Below are positions 13,413-14,827 of a DNA stretch of 14,827 nt, piece by piece. This DNA comes from an uncultured Lachnospiraceae bacterium. GTDB lineage: Bacteria > Bacillota > Clostridia > Lachnospirales > Lachnospiraceae. Location of the stretch: the NCBI GenBank assembly GCA_900553305.1, contig USDI01000037.1, positions 1-14,827 of the forward strand, written 5' to 3'. Position numbers and translations under genes: made by a program. The notes below the pieces were generated by a model. It was not told the DNA's origin, did no database searches, and saw only the letters and a list, made by a program, of their open reading frames with translations. Within the stretch, counting starts at the first letter, position 1. Every line of letters starts with the position of its first letter.

Positions 13413-13587
13413 TGATGCAACACTTTGTAATCAAATGTTGCTATTTGAAATTCTCTTTTTATAGGGCGAAGCCCTCAATGAAATAAGTTGCTTGCAACTT
13501 ATGAATTGGCATGGTTCAGGATATTTAGGGAATATAGGAAAATTGACGTATAATGGATCACGGAAAGAACAGGAGAAGGGAGTTCAT
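13413..13587. other. csrA / recombinase divergent spacer with three inverted repeats
   Basis: Three hairpin-forming repeats stand in a row: GCAACA-(C)-TTTG-TAAT-CAAA-TGTTGC (13417-13441), AGGGC-GAA-GCCCT (13463-13475), and ATAAGTTGC-TT-GCAACTTAT (13483-13502). None is followed by a T-tract that would make it a good intrinsic terminator in either direction. On the plus strand a perfect TATAAT (13549-13554) with a poor -35 is the likely recombinase promoter. I could not identify the csrA promoter with confidence. Confidence 0.5.
13549..13554 (+). promoter_or_regulatory. Probable -10 element of the recombinase gene
   Basis: A perfect TATAAT lies 33 bp before the recombinase ATG at 13588. No -35 with 16-18 bp spacing matches well (TTAGGG at 18 bp is the best), and no extended -10 TG is present. 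If used, the leader would be about 27 nt. It supports the ATG at 13588 over the upstream TTG at 13492. Confidence 0.4.
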
Positions 13588-14163
13588 ATGAGCACAACAC
13601 AGCCTATCAGGTCAACGGTACAACTGAATCAATTTAAAAAGTATTACTTGGAAATTTTTCCGGAGGAACGGAATTATGCCCTGATTATCCTGGGACTGAA
13701 TACAGCATTGCGTATTTCGGACATCCTGCAGCTGCATGTATCGGATGTCTGGGATTGTGGCAAAAATAAATTCAGGAAGCATATTGAAGTAATGGAGAGC
13801 AAGACAGGGAAACAGACATCCATTTATATAAATAAAGAAGTGCAGCATGCACTGGAACAGTGTTCACTGAAACAGAAACATGCAAATGAGTTCCTTTTTG
13901 CAAGCCGTAAGTATAAAGATATGCCTTTAAGCAGATATCAGGCTTATCGTATTATCAAACAGGCGGCCGTATATGCAGGAATGCCGGAGCATATCAGTTG
14001 TCATTCCCTGCGAAAAACATTCGGCTATCATGCGTGGAAACAGAGTGTGCCTCCGGCAATGCTGATGGATATTTATAATCATTCTTCCTATCAGATTACA
14101 AAGCGGTATCTTGGGATTGATCAGGACGATAAAGATCAGGTGTTTGAGAAAATTAAGTTGTAG
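13588..14163 (+). CDS. Catalytic-domain-only tyrosine recombinase (FimB/FimE-size)
   Basis: A site-specific DNA recombinase that should cut and rejoin DNA through a covalent phosphotyrosine. All catalytic residues are visible: R42 (ALRISD), K72 (SKTGK), H139 and R142 (CHSLRKTFG), H165 (YNHSS) and Y174 (KRYLGI). At 191 aa it has almost no N-terminal core-binding domain, unlike phage integrases or XerC/D (~300 aa or more); this size is typical of FimB/FimE-type DNA invertases that drive phase variation. ATG 13588 is preceded by AAGGGAG at 6 nt; the in-frame TTG at 13492 lies upstream of the probable promoter and inside an inverted repeat, so I reject it. It is transcribed away from csrA and flagellin. 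No clear long inverted-repeat pair bounding an invertible segment is visible in the window, so its target is unknown. It could instead be a remnant of the foreign element to its right. Confidence 0.88.
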   Translation: MSTTQPIRSTVQLNQFKKYYLEIFPEERNYALIILGLNTALRISDILQLHVSDVWDCGKNKFRKHIEVMESKTGKQTSIYINKEVQHALEQCSLKQKHANEFLFASRKYKDMPLSRYQAYRIIKQAAVYAGMPEHISCHSLRKTFGYHAWKQSVPPAMLMDIYNHSSYQITKRYLGIDQDDKDQVFEKIKL

Positions 14164-14208
14164 TATGTGAAAATGTAAGAAATCCGGATATTGATTGCTA
14201 TTAGAAAA

Positions 14209-14334
14209 ATGGTAAGAAAAACTGGTCAAATGCCCATAAATGTTTTAGCACGTAAGGCTCATTTCATTTTCGATTCTCAGAAATGGGGAGAAGAAAGTTT
14301 TGATAATACAATAATTAGAGGAGGAGAGCGATGA
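14209..14334 (+). CDS. Small ORF coupled to the next gene, possible truncated phage gene
   Basis: This 41-residue ORF begins MVRKTGQMPINVLARKAHF and ends IIRGGER, with its TGA overlapping the ATG of the next gene (ATGA), which implies translational coupling. The frame is open back to 14179, and the ATG has no good ribosome binding site, so it may be the 3' remnant of a longer gene cut at a junction between about 14164 and 14209. I do not recognise the family. The context suggests a phage-like gene pair. Confidence 0.4.
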   Translation: MVRKTGQMPINVLARKAHFIFDSQKWGEESFDNTIIRGGER

Positions 14335-14827
14335 ATCCTATTACAATAGACCTCAGCGGACTAAAACAGCAATTTCCGGAAGTTACCGATTCAATGGTTG
14401 ACCAACTTACGGAAACTTGTGTAAATGCTGTTACTGCGGCGGTTTATTTTAATTGGCAAGCGGTAGCAAAACGCACTCTCCACGCAACTCTTCCTGAGTA
14501 TGTTCAAAATATAATAAAGGTCGACAAGGGGCGTTTCGAGAAACAAATAGTTTTGACTGGAATTCTTCCTAATATGATTGAACAAGGTGCTTCGCCGTTT
14601 GACATTAAGGAAGGATTCAAGAAGTCTAAAAAGGTAAGATACACCATAGCAAAATATAACTTAAGGGGGAAACAAATAAGAGCAGGGGGAGATTGGTATT
14701 TGACTATCCCGTTTCGCATAGGGGTTCCAGGAACATTAGGACAAGTGGGATTCAGCGGTCAAATGCCTCAAGAGGTTTATGATGTTATGCAGAAAAAGGG
14801 GTTGCATACGCTAACTGCACCGAATAT
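14331..14827 (+). CDS. Putative phage-like structural protein, 3' partial
   Basis: The frame is open from ATG 14331 to the window edge (165 codons) with GAGGAGGAG about 5 nt upstream. I do not recognise the family firmly. The protein begins MNPITIDLSGLKQQFPEV, has a helical N-terminal third, then IEQGASPFDIKEGFKKS, then an aromatic/Pro-Gly-rich part (WYLTIPFRIGVPGT, GFSGQMPQEVYDVMQKKG). This pattern resembles phage virion or neck-region proteins I have seen, but I cannot name one. No transmembrane segment is visible. Its use of CTC, CTA and CGC codons and the ATGA overlap with the preceding ORF differ somewhat from the chromosomal genes to the left, hinting at a prophage or other foreign segment. 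Confidence 0.5.
   Translation, partial: MNPITIDLSGLKQQFPEVTDSMVDQLTETCVNAVTAAVYFNWQAVAKRTLHATLPEYVQNIIKVDKGRFEKQIVLTGILPNMIEQGASPFDIKEGFKKSKKVRYTIAKYNLRGKQIRAGGDWYLTIPFRIGVPGTLGQVGFSGQMPQEVYDVMQKKGLHTLTAPN

Noticed and set aside
13463..13475. Intrinsic terminator AGGGC-GAA-GCCCT
   Set aside because: The T-rich stretch lies before the stem on the plus strand, not after it, and on the minus strand the stem is followed by an A-rich run, so it does not fit a terminator in either direction.
13492..13587. Upstream TTG start for the recombinase (32 extra residues)
   Set aside because: It starts inside the 13483-13502 palindrome, lies upstream of the TATAAT at 13549, and has no ribosome binding site, whereas ATG 13588 has AAGGGAG at good spacing.
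14391..14719. Minus-strand ORFs at the right end
   Set aside because: They are antisense to the longer plus-strand frame from 14331, which has a strong ribosome binding site and remains open to the window edge.
1..14827. CRISPR arrays, tRNA or rRNA genes, and insertion sequences
   Set aside because: I saw no regularly spaced direct repeats, no tRNA-like cloverleaf with TTCGANTC-type signatures, no rRNA blocks and no transposase.

Overview
The window looks like chromosomal DNA of a motile, anaerobic, Gram-positive gut bacterium of the Lachnospiraceae type (Roseburia / Agathobacter / Eubacterium-like). Evidence: a Firmicutes-type SRP RNA with an Alu domain, an NrdG-like anaerobic reductase activase, MutS2, OmpR-type two-component genes, a flagellin with a CsrA neighbour, strong AGGAGG ribosome binding sites, and a first protein whose C-terminus resembles a domain I associate with Lachnospiraceae. 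The assignment rests on gene families, not on any search.

Layout. 1-2518 (+): the 3' part of an acidic protein of unknown function, then a cytoplasmic diguanylate cyclase with a LacI-like sugar-binding sensor, read from its own promoter. 2519-2785: an SRP RNA gene on the minus strand with a near-consensus promoter; it is easily mistaken for an empty spacer. 2786-4152 (+): an NrdG-like radical SAM activase and tRNA adenosine deaminase TadA. 4161-10814 (-): a same-strand run of mutS2, an OmpR-type response regulator, its histidine kinase, the tRNA methyltransferase trmL and a MATE exporter. 10815-11474: a 660 bp gap containing the mutS2 promoter, a GC-rich nested inverted-repeat element of about 175 bp, and the flagellin terminator. 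11475-13373 (-): csrA followed by flagellin. 13588-14163 (+): a catalytic-domain-only tyrosine recombinase of FimB/FimE size. 14209-14827 (+): a small ORF translationally coupled to a larger one that runs off the window; both look like phage or other foreign genes.

The most interesting region is 12948-13600. The flagellin and csrA leaders both carry GGA motifs displayed in hairpin loops and in the Shine-Dalgarno sequence, the arrangement of CsrA binding sites. The two GGA sites in the flagellin leader are exactly 18 nt apart. The CsrA encoded next door is divergent: it lacks the Arg/Lys pair at positions 6-7 and has a basic C-terminal extension of about 40 residues. No FliW gene, the usual Gram-positive CsrA antagonist, is in the window. 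A stand-alone FimB-like recombinase is divergently transcribed from csrA. Together this suggests a flagellin control locus with post-transcriptional and possibly site-specific-recombination layers. The second item of interest is the structured element at 11001-11175, which no gene explains.
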